DNA from: Spatholobus suberectus
Taxonomy: Eukaryota; Streptophyta; Magnoliopsida; Fabales; Fabaceae
Assembly: GCA_004329165.1 (NCBI GenBank)
Contig: CM014734.1
Coordinates: forward strand, 75,047,694 to 75,111,693
Length of the DNA stretch: 64,000 bases
Reading direction: 5' to 3'
The translations under genes and the position numbers were made by a program. Shown piece by piece: positions 1 through 12,310 of the stretch (positions are counted from its first letter, which is position 1; each line of letters starts with the position of its first letter). Below the pieces are notes generated by a model. It saw only the letters and a list, made by a program, of their open reading frames with translations. It was not told the DNA's origin and searched no databases.

Positions 1-196
1 TTGTTTAAGAATACGATTGGATTTTCTGATACATTACACCCATTCCATAATATTGACATTTTAAGTATGGACAGATATTGAGTTACAGATCAGTTTGCCA
101 CGTGATGGATCGCCAACATCTCCTTATTGATTTTTTATAGATCGTATGAAGAAATTTTTTCAAATTGATTTTTTAACATGTAAGATGTACCCAATG
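1..196. other. AT-rich DNA, no feature seen
   Basis: No open frame, RNA gene or clear repeat is recognisable before the foldback element that begins near 197. Confidence 0.5.
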
Positions 197-721
197 TTTT
201 AAAAATCGGACTAATAATTGAATTAGTGAAAGCATTTGTTTATGATTTATTGGTTTAATTATGGTTAAATTGTGGTTGAATTTGTAGTAATCAAAATTAT
301 ATTTTTTAATATTATATAATATTTTAAGTGATAAAATAATATAAAATTATTAAAAAAAGATATAAAAAATTATAAATTAATCTAAATGTCTACATTATAT
401 GTTTTATAAGAAAAAAAAAATTGATAAAATAATTTATACCTATGTGTAATTCTTAAATATGTTTTTTATTTATCTTAAAAATATTTTAAATTAAATTAAA
501 ATAATAAATAATAATAAATAATAAAATTTTGAAAATATCAATTCAAATAGGTTTTTTACACCAATTTTATATTGATTTTTACTGGTTTTAAATCAATTCT
601 TTACTATTTCTCATTGGTTCTGAGATGAACCAATTTTCTTTTTGGAGCTAACAAAATGATCACTAAATTGATTTTCAGTAGGACTGGTTGAACGTGCCTG
701 TCCGATCCAATTTTTAAAATA
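197..721. mobile_element. Foldback element, probable nonautonomous DNA transposon
   Basis: The left end reads TTTTAAAAATCGGAC and the right end GTCCGATCCAATTTTTAAAA, which are imperfect reverse complements. The interior is AT-rich and non-coding. No convincing target-site duplication was found, so the exact ends and the superfamily are uncertain. Confidence 0.45.
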
Positions 722-2907
722 ATGCATCTAACACCCTATTCCCCAGAAAAGATATTTGATGTGTCATAATAGAAAACAAATATTAAAGTAAATATGAAGT
801 ATATTCACTAAAAAAGATATCACATGTATACTAATAATTTCATATTGAATTAGCCTTCATTAATATTATAATATTTTATTTAATAGAAATTAAATTAAAA
901 GTACAGACATTATAAATTTATCCTAACAATACGATATGTTAATTACACTACCAGACAATTCTAACACTCCAGAATATGGATAATAAAATTATGCATATAA
1001 TAAGTGCAAATCCACTATATTTAAATTAATATTTAAATTTATATTAAACAAAGGCATATTAATACAAATAATCCTACTACTTGATTTTTTTTATTGGTCA
1101 ATAAATAACATTTTTTAATAGTGATTCTACTGTGGATTTTTTTATAAAATGCCAATATATTTAGGGAGTTGATTTTATATGTAAACTTCAGGTAAAAAAA
1201 GATCATAGAATGCCAATATTGTTTCATGCAGTGTTTGTATTTAATATCTACACATTCTTTAATTATATTGTGCCGATTAAAACGCACGAACATAAAAAAA
1301 AAAGCTTCTTAACTAATAAGTAATAAATTAATCTTGTGCCTTTTTTCTGATTCCTATATTTGCTAATAATTTTCTCATCAATAATTATGATTATTTACTT
1401 TACCAATATAATTTTAATATGAGTTATTCACTGTAAAAAAAATCAGATCCTTGCTAAAAATAACTGACAATGTAGTTAAATGTTAAAGAAATGTTTTTTA
1501 GCTAAAATTTGTTAATTGAAAGTTGTTAAGTTAATTTATTAAATTAAAAAGTATTTGATAAAAGTAACTATTGAATTAATTGATAAATGTAAGCTGAGAT
1601 AAAAAAAAAACTACCCATTTTTGTGCTATATATATATATTTACGTATTTTTAGACAACAATATATTTAGTTAATTTTAAAAATTTATAATTTTTTTGAAC
1701 ATAATTATTTTATTAAAATTTAAAAATGAATAGTGTAAATAGTATAATAATTAAAATAAATATTGTAACAATAATTTTTTTATTATTAAAATATCAAAGG
1801 TCAAAATGCAACAACAACAACAATAAACTATAAACTATAAGCTTAAATGTTAAATCAAGTATCATACGAGAAAATGTTAAAAGATAGTAAAGAAAAGCTC
1901 ATTTATCAAATACATATATTTTGGTTAAATAAGCTATAAGTTAATTGATTTATGAATATATTTATTAGTGATTGTCTATATTCCTCTTGCCATTTTGTTA
2001 TGGACTAGGCTTAGGCTCAATTCATATTGCAATTCTTCCAAGACTAAATATATACTCCAAATAGTCCAAAGAACGAACATTGACCGAGGTCAATAAGGGT
2101 AGAACTATTCTACACTTATGCCAAAGTAGCATATAACTACCCACATAGGGCTTTGGGCCATGTGCCATGTGCCAAGAGTCCTAGCCCATCTCTGACACTT
2201 ATAAATACTACTAATGTAACACTCTAGGAGGCAATACCATACATACATACTTCCTATTGCGAAAGACGTAAATCTCATAGAAAATAAAACCTTAAACTTG
2301 TATTGAATAAACATAAATTCTTGATATCATGGGTACCAAGGTACCTTACGAAACTTAAGGTAATAATAAAACATAAATGTGCCTTAACATTGAGGGCTTA
2401 GTCTTAAACATAGTAATAAATACTAAAAGATAAGCCCAAAACATAAATGTGAAGCAGTCTTAAACATAGTAATAAATATTGAAAGATAAGCCTAAAATAT
2501 AAATGTGAAGCCCATGAACTTTCTCCTTATAAGCAACTTAAGGCTCCATACCTGCTCAATTTGAAACATTTAAACTTAAATTAATGAGATAAAAGTATCA
2601 ATAAGTGCCCTAGGGACACTACAACATCATGCAAGCATATAATATACACATTGATAGTTCATTCTCATAATTTGCAACATTAGAGCATATAAACATTAAT
2701 AAAATATAATAATTTATAACACATCAACATTTCTTAATTAAACATTTTCTTTTTTTTACTTTTCTTATTCGTCCTATTGGTAGATTTAAGCTCAAAATCT
2801 CAAGGAGCGTCCCCCTTGTTTTTGCCAAACAACCTTCCCTTACTAAAGGTTAACACCACCCTTTGAGGACCAAAGAAGACGGATATCCTTCCCTTGTCAA
2901 AGGGGAT
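722..2907. other. AT-rich non-coding flank
   Basis: No gene is supported; short open frames here have no recognisable similarity and AT-biased composition. The one structured piece is a ~57-bp tandem duplication near 2400-2512. A TATAAATA-like stretch at about 2201 lies among sequence that may be old LTR, which I could not classify. Confidence 0.4.
2400..2512. repeat. Two-copy tandem repeat, 57-bp unit
   Basis: Two adjacent near-identical copies each begin GTCTTAAACATAGTAATAAA and end in ATAAATGTGAAGC, differing at a few positions. It lies in non-coding sequence and has no evident function. Confidence 0.7.
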
Positions 2908-3019
2908 GTTACATCTTAAACATTCTTTCTTTTAATATTTAGCTTTTAGCCATCCTTTAGGAATCGAAGAGGTTTCTACCCTTCTCTTGCCAAAGGAGAC
3001 CCTTTCAACATTCATATAC

Positions 3020-4040
3020 CGTAAAACACAAAGATAACACAAGAAGGGGGGTTGAATTTTGTTATAGCAAATTTGCGCAAAACTTTTTTGAATTACATAT
3101 CATTTGAAGGATTGAACAAAAGAGTTTTTCAAAAACGTTTTTGAGAGAAAGGTGAGTGCAGAAAAAGAAACTATAATGTACACAGGAGTTATATTGGTTC
3201 GTCTCACCCTAGAGACTACATCCAGTTCTTGGCAACTACCAAGTTCCACTAACTTACCAAGTTACAAGTATTCTTTCAACAAGCCTCTACAGGCTTAACC
3301 CAAGTAGTTTTTTACTTGCCTCTCCAAGTAAAAACCTAAGTATTCTTTGAATCAAAGCCTCTTCAGGCTTCCATCAGTTTTTCTGGAAAAAGATTAATTG
3401 TGAGTTACCTTACTGGGTTTAACGTCTTAACAGATGAACATACAATAAAGAACAAATAAAGTTTTTACAAGCTGAGTTTTATGATTGTCACAATATCAAA
3501 GCTTGATCGGTAGAAATTTGAAAAACAATGAACCAACTAACTAGCTGTAAACTTGAGGTCTCTTATATTATTTATAGACTTTTCCAAAAAAGTATCCATT
3601 GTGAGTGTTTAAGGGAAACAGCCTTCGTTTGGTGAAAAGAGTCATTGGAGCATTAAATGTAGTATTTAATGCCTTTCACCAAGTTGTCACATTGATAAGA
3701 TAACGTAGTCTGCTTATCTTTACCATTCTCGTACTCTATCTTGTAATAGTGGACATATCTGCTTTTCGTTCTGACATTCGCATGCCTATTCCTTTTTTTA
3801 CGCGCAAAGTAAATTTTCCCTTGAGATTAGGTGCATAGACTTCATTTATTTTGAGATTGTTTACGCTCTTATAGTTGCCTATGTGCAGATCTTTAAAACA
3901 TCGTTTGAGAGAAGTTAACTGCTGAAAACTTTGAAACACGATTAAAGATGATTCACTTGTAAAAAGATCAGATGATTGCAAGCATAAGATATTCAAGTAA
4001 CCAGATGATTGTTTGAAAAGCTCTTTTTAATTGTTTGTTA
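3020..4040. repeat. Unclassified dispersed repeat inside the LTR-like region
   Basis: This block begins with AAGGGGGGTTGAATTTTG and contains GTTCGTCTCACCCTAGAGAC. It has the texture of a dispersed legume repeat, but I cannot assign a class. The short open frames inside have no recognisable domain. Confidence 0.3.
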
Positions 4041-5038
4041 TTATCAAAACATTTGAGGGTTATAAATTCATCCTTTGTCTTAACATATATAATCATACAT
4101 ACCATGTTGTATTCATTCATATGGGAACATTTCTTTATAGTCATATACATCACATTTTATTCATTCATATGAGAGCATTCATTTATAGTCATACATATCA
4201 CATTATATTCATTTATAAGACGATATAGAAAATCATACAATAAGGGTAATAATATAAACATGTATATTCATCTCGTAGGCACATATTTTATCTCATGTTA
4301 TAGGTTAGACATACATTTTATATTACCTTTTGGGATGGACGTACATTGTATCTCTTACTTAGGGGATAAACTTATATTTTATCTTTTACTTATTATAACA
4401 ACCACCCATTTGGTATTTAGGATTTGCATTTTGTTTTATTAAGTTCTTGGGTGCTATCTCTTTCATTTCCTCTTACGCTTCTATGACCTATGTAGAGTGA
4501 AAATATGATATATAGTGTTATACTAACCCTATCAAGTTGATATTTATCTCATTTGAAAGCTAAGAAGATTATCTACAACTTTTATGTTATCTTTGAAAAC
4601 TGTTTTGATCATCTACTATGCCGAAACTTATGAAGAACATGAAATTGTTACCTAATTCTGATAGCTTGACCTTTGCTCACTAATTTGATCATATCTTGAG
4701 CTATAGACATTATTTTTAGGTGATTCAAAAGCCATTAGTTAGCTAGCATCTAGGGCTACAATTCTTATGAAGACACCTAAGCTTAATTCTCACTCTAGGG
4801 ACTATAGATGAGCATGCTAAACTAAGCATTGTCGTGCTTCCTTCTGAGGCACCGATCCAAATTTTATGCACCATTGTGCTTCCCGTATGCACGATCATGC
4901 TTCTTGTCGTTCACATAACTCGCAAAACTAAGCACGGCCATGCTTCACATTGCAGAAAAATTCAAAATGGAGAAGTGAAATTGATGCATAGCTATGCTTA
5001 AGGAAGCACGACTGTGTTTATCATCCTAGTTATAATCA

Positions 5039-5104
5039 TTTAAGCATGGGTGCTCTCAATTTAAGCATGGGCGCGCTCAACATAAGCATGGGCACGCTTA
5101 ACAT
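5039..5104. repeat. Short tandem repeat, ~23-bp unit, three copies
   Basis: Three imperfect copies of AAGCATGGGCGCGCTCAA are present. Such short tandem repeats are common inside long gypsy LTRs. Confidence 0.6.
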
Positions 5105-6066
5105 GACATCCTAATCATACAAGTAATAAACACATAGAAGATGCAGAAGAATGACATCAAAATCATAGAATTATATATCTCAAATCTCCACTCACACTAC
5201 AAGCATTTGTTTGCACCAAAATCTTAATTGAACCCTACAATGGCATGTTCATACAACATACACAAGGGATATAGGGCAAACATATATGGGAAAAGGGGAA
5301 AACATACAAAGGAATACATGTGAACAACAATATAATTATGGGGAGGGGAAATAAGCAACGGGCTACACTCACTTGGAGGTGCCCATCATTGTGCTATGGC
5401 TTACTTAAACTTTTGCTCTTTCTCTCCTCCTTTCTCTTTTTTCCCTTCTTCTCTTTCTTCCTTTCTTTCTTGATCTCGTGCATGATATAGTGTGTGCATA
5501 TGTGGCTTAGGGTTTATAAACCCAAATTCCCTTATTAGGCCTTAGAAGCCCATCCTTTTAATAATCTCTCCCTTTTAAATGAGGCCCACTCTTAGATTAT
5601 TTGTTAAAACACTCCTAATTATTAAATAACCTATATTTAATATTAAATTATCAGACCTAATTTTTTTTGGGATGTCACAACTAACATTATCGCAACAAGT
5701 ATGTGTTTAATATACTTCGTCACTCTAAGCAAGATTCTTACCAGCTTTAGCGTTAAGTGTTTTTTGTAGGTATAGAATAATGACAATAGTAATGACACTA
5801 ATTGAAATAGACATGGGCGATCCAGAAGTCTTTCATTGGTGATAGAATAAATCAATGAAAACATGGGAAAAAAATGGACTTGTGGATCCAAGAGAGAGGC
5901 TCTAAGTAAAAATAGAGGAATTTTGTAAATGACAAAAGACTAGATAACCGCCCTAAATGATTTGGAGTAATGCATCCAACATTTGGAACAAACATTTTCA
6001 CAAAACCATACTCCCCATTCCCAGAATGATGAACCTTAATATAGTTTTGTCGCTCTTGGTCAACAT

Positions 6067-6960
6067 ATGTCAAAACTTTTAACCAAAATACATAAGAAGG
6101 GCAACTTGTATCACACTTATGTGGCCAGATCGAGATCTATACCATCCCAGCACCTATTTACAGAACATATTGCAATAGTAGACATATCAGATAAATACAT
6201 AACCCCTTTTCCCATAGAGCATTACATAGGAGAAAAAGACCCCAATAAGCATTTAAACACCTTTTTGAATGAGATGTTATTTATTGGGATCTCGAAAGCA
6301 ATAGTATGTTAGATGTTTGCTAGAACTTTAAGGGGAAAAACCCTTAGTTAGTTTTGGTTACTCTCTCTAAGATTAGTGCATAGTTGGGATGATCTCACAG
6401 TTGCCTTTGTTAGACGATTTAATACAAAATGAAAGACTCTTAGGGACTCCCACACATTGGCTAAAGTGGTACAATTGCTAGAAGAAACTTTGAAAAGTTT
6501 CCTAGGAAGATTTATAAAGAAACAACGTACTCTTGTCCTAAATTTGTTTAAGGATGTCCAGCTTCACATAATAATAAAGTCGATAAGGAAAGGCATACCA
6601 TTTGCCTTATTTTTAGCCAAAGCAAGACCAAAAAGCATGGGAAAAAGTTTAAAATCCAAGCAACCACATATGTTGGATACAAACATCTTGAACAAGTTGG
6701 AATCAATTCTACTACTCTCATGCCACAAATAGGGAAGGGCAAAGACCCTAAGAAAAATAATAGGTATAAAGGCCAAAGCTAAGAGAAATATCATGGACAA
6801 AAGAAAACCAATGGATCATATGAAGGGGTAAGAAAGAAGTTGAGAGGAAAATGCAACAATTATGCACCATTGGTTACAAATCAAGTTAGAATTTATGACA
6901 AAGTTTATTCAACCGGGTTCATGTAGGTCCCAAAACCACCATCACTAAAGAAACAAAGGC
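6067..6960 (+). pseudogene. Ty3/gypsy gag pseudogene (Retrotrans_gag-like)
   Basis: One reading frame, interrupted by several stops from 6310 onward, keeps the order of the plant gypsy capsid domain. It has a DPNKHLNTF motif, then a TLRGK segment, then SWDDL with a following FVRRFNT, then a leucine-rich stretch including ETLKSFLGRF. In plant gypsy Gag this part forms the particle shell around the element RNA. The frame stays constant from 6067 to about 6735 despite the stops, so decay is mainly by substitution. Downstream sequence to about 6960 (KCNNYAPL) resembles the gag C-terminal tail. No zinc knuckle, protease or polymerase follows, so the element is truncated or deleted here. The assignment rests on motif order, not on a search. 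Confidence 0.6.
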
Positions 6961-7997
6961 AGAGTAAACTATCATATTGGTCTCTAAAATTGTGAGGTGC
7001 TATTAAATTAACCTTTGAAATTAGAAAATTTGCAAAAAAAAATCACTGAAATTGAATTTCATTAGTTAAGTTAGTCCCTATCATTAGCCATGCACTAACT
7101 TCCTTAGCAAACATATATATAGGATGTTATCTGCCATTTCGATAGCCATGTGGTTGCCCAATCATGGTCACATTAGTAGGGACCCAATTGCCAATAAATT
7201 GACATTTTTAGGAACTAAAATGACATTAAACTACAAAAACATTAGTAAAGTCAACTAGAACAGATGCCTATCAATAATTGGTTCTTATCAACAAAACATT
7301 AAAAATGTTGGGACCCACCATGCCTCACCTTCACTCCTACCATATGAAATTATCCATATTAAATATAGGAATCTAAATTTCAATTACTTATAAAACAACT
7401 TAATATTTCCAAAATATAGCACAATGTTATAACCTTTTGAGTCCTTGATCTTTGCAAGTTTCAGGACAAAAACAATTGCACCAAGTTAGTATAATTGTAA
7501 AAAAACTATGCAATTGGTTGGCATGCTTTCCTCAAAGAGTACAACTAAGAAAATTACTCCTACAATGATAATAAGAATAAGCAAACAAAAGGAACCAAAT
7601 AACAGTTTGATGGATGAGCATGACTTTTTCCATCCAATTATTACCTTTGGTCTTTCATGATTTCTCTAGTCACATTTGTGTCAAAGAAAAAACATGTTAC
7701 AACATGTCAGTTAATGTACGTAAATTGACCCAAAACAAGGACTACATGGAATAAATAAAAATCACCTATTAACACATCAATACATGCCTTTCTAGTCAAT
7801 ATCTCTTCAAAGTTTATGAAATGATATACATTTTGAGGAATTTCTTGAAGATATGCTCTTTTAGGATTGTTCCTCTCATGATCACCAACTTGAACGGATG
7901 GTTAGAAGTCCTATATTATCTATCATTACTATAAATTTCAAAATTCTAGAGAATATATATATTATCCTCCCTAAGTCGAGACTTCCACTTGTTAAGA

Positions 7998-8038
<41 letters not shown>

Positions 8039-9311
8039 CTCTGTTGCTTGTATTTTATCTCCCTAGGTCACGAACAAATTAAATCTAGTAAAGAATTATC
8101 TTCGATTTCATAGTGAACTTAAGAAATATAAGACTATCTTCACATATATGAAAATCATTTCCATCACCTTTGGTCTTTGAGATTTCTGAACATACCAAAT
8201 ACTTGTTATTCTTATTGCTTGCTTGTAATCAAGAAACAATAAAGTAAAGACTATATATATAATTGAAAACTCAATCAGCAAAGGTATATAAAAGCATACT
8301 ATGTATTGAAGCATCAATTTGCCATGTAAAATAGACAGATGATTTGTTCATGTATTTACTTATATGAAGGGTTATAATATAAGTGAATATTTGCTTATTG
8401 ATCATGCACACCAATATAAATTGAATGTGTCTGAGCAAGAAAAATAGAAATTAGATGGCATAATTAAGAAGATAAATAATATGTGCAGGAAAAAAACCCA
8501 TGGGTGACAGTATATATTAAAAAACTAAAAAATAGATCTATTTAAAACCATGATTAGCCATAAAAATAGAGCCATATAAAACCAAATGAATAGGAACTTA
8601 ATCATCAACTCAGTAAGAGAAATAGAAATCAGATGCAATGATGAAATAGAATGCTAAAAAAAAAATTGTAGCAAAAATAGTTGAATAGTAAAAATTGCAA
8701 AAAAAATCACTTGTTCTATTTCAATAATAAAATACTAAGAACATAATCCCTATCTCGATAACTACTTAATGTGAGTCCTATTTCCATATTAGCCATGAAA
8801 ATGGAGCTACAAAAAACATGCTTTTTGAAATTTTTTTACCTTAAACAGGAGTTGTAAAAATGAAGCCAAAGTGCACAACAATATAAGTAGAAGAAGAAAC
8901 TTGCAAGGCAAATAAGAGGAGTTAGTTGTTGAATATTTTGAAAATAAACATTTGAATAATTATCATTAAACCAAGAAGAAATGTGTAGAAACAAAAGAAG
9001 ATGAAACTTTTGAAAGCACAAGTGATTCACAACAGAAAGCTGAGTTGAAAGAAAGAAAGAAATGAAATGGGTATTGTTTTTTGCATGACAATGGCTAAGA
9101 AAGTAGAACAATATTGTGTAAAAGTTTTTTTTTTAATGGAGACAGAGAAAAGGCTAACATGAAGTTTGCTCCAACATAACCAGACAACAAAGCTCTGGAA
9201 AAAGAATTGGTTGTGCTTTAAAAAGGTTAGACTCTCAACATTTATATGTATATTATTATTAAATATAATAAAAAATGTATGAAGTGAAGAAAAGTGAAAT
9301 GTGATAAAATG
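6961..9311. other. AT-rich non-coding DNA
   Basis: No gene is supported. The region holds a CA/TA microsatellite at 7999-8038 and otherwise low-complexity AT-rich sequence. A minus-strand open frame near 8836-9111 is rich in Phe, Leu, His and Ser and has no recognisable motif; I treat it as chance. Confidence 0.45.
7999..8038. repeat. (CA)16 (TA)4 microsatellite
   Basis: Sixteen uninterrupted CA dinucleotides (7999-8030) are followed directly by four TA units. Confidence 0.95.
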
Positions 9312-9312
9312 T

Positions 9313-9733
9313 AGGTTAAATTGTATTTTTGGTCATCCTATTTTTTTCCATCTGCAATTTTGGTCCCTTTATTTTTTTTAGAGACATTTAGTTTTTTTAT
9401 TTTTAAAAATCTGTAATTTTGGTCTCGCCATCAAATCTCTTGCTTTGATCATTAGTGGTTTAATGTCGACTCTAACATGCCAGTACTTAAATGACGTGTT
9501 AGAGTCAAAGTCAATGTTAGAGTCAGCGTTAAACCACTAATGGTCAACACAAAAGATTTGACGGTAAGACCAAAATTGCAAATTTTTAAAAATAAGGAGA
9601 CTAAATGTCTCTAAAAAAAATAGAAAGACCAAAATTGCGGATTTTTAAAAATAGGAAAACTAAATGTCTCTTAAAAAATAGGAGGATTAAAATTGTGGAT
9701 TGGAGAAAATAGGGAGCCAAAAATGTAATTTAG
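9313..9733. mobile_element. Long foldback MITE
   Basis: The left end, AGGTTAAATTGTATTTTTGG, pairs with the right end, CCAAAAATGTAATTTAGC. The arms continue inward, with complementary TTTGGTC/GACCAAA blocks and a second stem around 9436-9565 (TTAGTGGTTTAA and TTAAACCACTAA). The whole element is a hairpin with no coding capacity. It shares its terminal motif with the MITE at 25977-26341. Confidence 0.65.
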
Positions 9734-9835
9734 CATAAAATGTAGTCAATGAAGTGTGGTAAGAAAAAGTGAGAAAATAAATTGTCCATTAATTTCCACG
9801 TGTACACCTAGAACGTTCTTTTATTATAGAGTAAA

Positions 9836-10570
9836 TAGATGTGATTTGAGAAAACACATGGCATTGGCAACTAAACACGAACCTAATGGCAAAATAAAAA
9901 TAAATATAAAAACACATTTACCTTTTTTTCTTCTCCTTTTCATCTTATTATTTTATTTCTTTCTTCTTTTTTTGTTACAACATTTATCACATACATCATT
10001 TCTCTCTTTTCCTATTATTTTTGTTCTATCTCTTCTTTCTTTCTACCCATACACCCCTTTATAGTTAAGGAAAGCTTTCAACAAAGTGAGGCCCACTAGG
10101 GCCATTGAAGCTGCCTTGGCTATGAACACTAAAAACTTCATACACACACACAACAGATAAGAAAAAAACTACTACAAAATTAAATCGCATGAAAAATATA
10201 TTTATATTATGACTCCTTGCGTAAAGGCACACAAATGCATAAGTAAAAAGCATAAACAACAAATTCAAAGGGAAGGGAAACTCATAAATGAAAAATATGC
10301 AAGTCTATTGTATTATTGAAGATACAAAAATTTGTAAGTGAAGCTTTGTGATCCTTTCCTAGAAATTATCATGGTGATTGGTGGGGTTGTTCCAAATAGA
10401 GCAAGTTCACATCAATAAGTGCAAAAGAAGTAGTAATGAACTAGATATTCATTGGAGATGAGCTTAAAGAACCAACAATGAAAGTAGGGTGATTGGCAGT
10501 GTTGTTGGTGATAGCATTAAGAACATCACCGTTCACAATAGCAACATGGCAGTTAGCATGAGTCTCTATA
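9836..10570 (-). pseudogene. AHL 3'-end remnant B0 (left edge of the duplication)
   Basis: Sequence from about 9836 matches the 3' flank of the AHL copies further right (GGCAACTAAACACGAACC). It is then interrupted by unrelated pyrimidine-rich DNA at about 9893-10066. It resumes with the AHL 3' region and the last codons (ATATTCATTGGAGATGAGC, and GTGATTGGCAGTGTTGTTGG near 10490-10510, plus strand). Only the C-terminal coding part survives; the AT-hook and PPC domain are missing. A foldback element sits directly at the broken edge. This is the leftmost recognisable piece of the AHL duplication, so the amplified block appears to begin here. Confidence 0.65.
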
Positions 10571-10864
10571 CTATTGTTATTTCTCAAATTTGATCCTCCT
10601 TTTTTTTTTTCGTGAATTTATTTCCCAAAGTATTTTAGTTGTGCAAATTTTAAAACATCCGTTAACTTGACATCAAATATTTAACAGAAATGATGAGGTG
10701 ATAGTAGGGTGATGACAAGGATGTGTAGTAGAGTGTCATGTTAATATTTTTGTTAAATATTAAATGTAAAGTTAACAGATGAACCAAAATTGCACAATTA
10801 AAATAAAAGGGATCAAATTTGCAACCAAAAAAATGAGCGGACCAAATTCGAGAAATAACAATAG
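10571..10864. mobile_element. Foldback MITE, ~294 bp
   Basis: The left end, CTATTGTTATTTCTCAAATT, and the right end, AATTCGAGAAATAACAATAG, are near-perfect inverted repeats of more than 20 bp. Internal arms also pair (GATCC and GGATC-like blocks). It lies exactly at the truncated edge of the B0 AHL remnant. Confidence 0.7.
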
Positions 10865-12310
10865 TAGCAAAACCAAAAAAATGAAATTGAGCTTAATTTT
10901 AATGATTTCTAGTTAAATTAATTTCACTAATTTAATAGGAAATGGATAAAAATATTCACATTTATTTAGATATCAATGAAAATATTAACTTCAATTTTTG
11001 TCACAATTTAATGTCTTAACCCATTCATCTAACCTGTTCAATAATATTGTGGCTAAGGAGTATGTTGGATATCTCCATAGCTATATTATGAAACTAATCC
11101 TAATATAAGAAATGATGTGAAGTAAAATTTATTGAGATGGACTAATATCAATATATCTTGAGTAAAGTTTATCCATATTTTTATATCTCATAAGAGCGGA
11201 ATGAAAATAAACGAGATAAAATATAATGAAACATATAAAAAAGTGAGATGGAATAAATTAAATTATTATTTATTTGTTTGTATATTTTGTATGATGGAAC
11301 AAAAGGAAAGGTTCGCATTCGTCCCTTACTCTTAAATTTGAGGGGGAAAAAGAGAAATATTTGACAAATAAATTTAGAGTAAGTTATACTGACACCCCCC
11401 TGAAATTTTTCAGATTACACATAATCTCCCTGCTTTTTTAACATTTACAATAACCTCCCTTCTAGGGGTACACATTGTAATGTTTTTAAACAATTAAGGG
11501 GTTAGTGTAGTGTATAAGAGGTATCAGTATAATGTTTTTCAAACAATTAAAGGGGTTAGTATAGGGATAAAAAAAAGAAGAGATATCGTATGCAATTTGA
11601 AAAAAACTCAGGGAGTATCAATGTAATTTACTCATAAATTTAATATATTTTACCTAATTTATTTTATTTATCCTATTTTTTAATAATTTAAATAATAAAA
11701 CTTAATATTATTTCATTCTTTTGAGTACTAGTATCTAAGGACAAAAAGGGAATAATAATAATAATAATAAAAAACCCTAAAAAATTTTCATTTTATATTG
11801 CTATTGTTTCCCTCTTAAACCCTATGACTTTTCCCTTTAATCCAAACCACCATAGCCAACACCCACTCCATTTGAACCAACCCACAAATCACAAACTTTG
11901 AAAACTAGATCCACACAAATCCCCTCCCCTTACCCATCAAAATCAGATCACCCAAACCAAAAAATGACCCATACACACAATTTTCACCGCGTCGTTGTTG
12001 TCTTGGTTGAACTAACATAAAACCACCAAACTTGTGAGCCCATTCACTGTTCTTTTCTCTACCTCGTGCCTTGCCCTCTTTGGCTCCTTTCTGTTGCACA
12101 AATCAATAATCACACCTAGAAGAATTTTTAGAAGGAAAAAAGGAAGTGTTTAATGGGTATGGGAGGGAGAAGGGAGAGTTGATAGTTGATGAGGAGAGAG
12201 GGAGAGTTAGAGTTGACAAGAAGTGAGAGAAGGGTGAGGATGACAGTGATGGAGGTCAAGGAGAGAGGGGGAGGGGGTCGTTAACAGTGATCGAGTTAGG
12301 GGGTTAGAGA
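10865..12310. repeat. Duplicated spacer of unit 0
   Basis: Non-coding DNA matching the spacer that follows AHL-B remnants in later units (compare 18490-19140 and 35940-36600), including the shared string CATTCATCTAACCTG. It contains the 257-bp MITE at 11377-11633. It ends in G-rich sequence (GAGGAGAGAGGGAGAG) that leads into the first satellite array. A minus-strand open frame at 11905-12099 has no domain and is not called. Confidence 0.55.
11377..11633. mobile_element. Mutator-like MITE, 257 bp, 9-bp TSD
   Basis: The ends GAGTAAGTTATACTGACACC and GGGAGTATCAATGTAATTTACTC-like sequence form terminal inverted repeats. The element is flanked on both sides by the perfect 9-bp direct repeat ATAAATTTA (11368-11376 and 11634-11642). 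A 9-bp duplication is typical of Mutator-like elements. There is no coding capacity. Confidence 0.75.

Larger units (their letters stand above)
2908..5689 (+). mobile_element. Probable Ty3/gypsy 5' LTR, decayed
   Basis: The right end, GGGATGTCACA, is the reverse complement of the TGTGACATCCC start typical of many plant gypsy LTRs. A matching left end, TGTTACATC, occurs at 2908. The interval is followed after about 380 bp by a gag pseudogene on the same strand, as expected for a 5' LTR. It contains short tandem copies of AAGCATGGGCGCGCT-like units at 5039-5104. The left boundary is uncertain because an unclassified repeat (about 3020-4040) may be nested within. No clear primer-binding site follows. 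Confidence 0.4.

Noticed and set aside
9756..10064. 102-codon plus-strand frame at the left edge of the AHL block
   Set aside because: It spans an AHL 3' flank fragment and a pyrimidine-rich insert, giving a Phe/Leu run; it is a composite of unrelated non-coding pieces.
10571..10864. Possible target-site duplication around this foldback element
   Set aside because: CTA/TAG-like flanks are part of the palindrome itself; no separate duplication could be shown.
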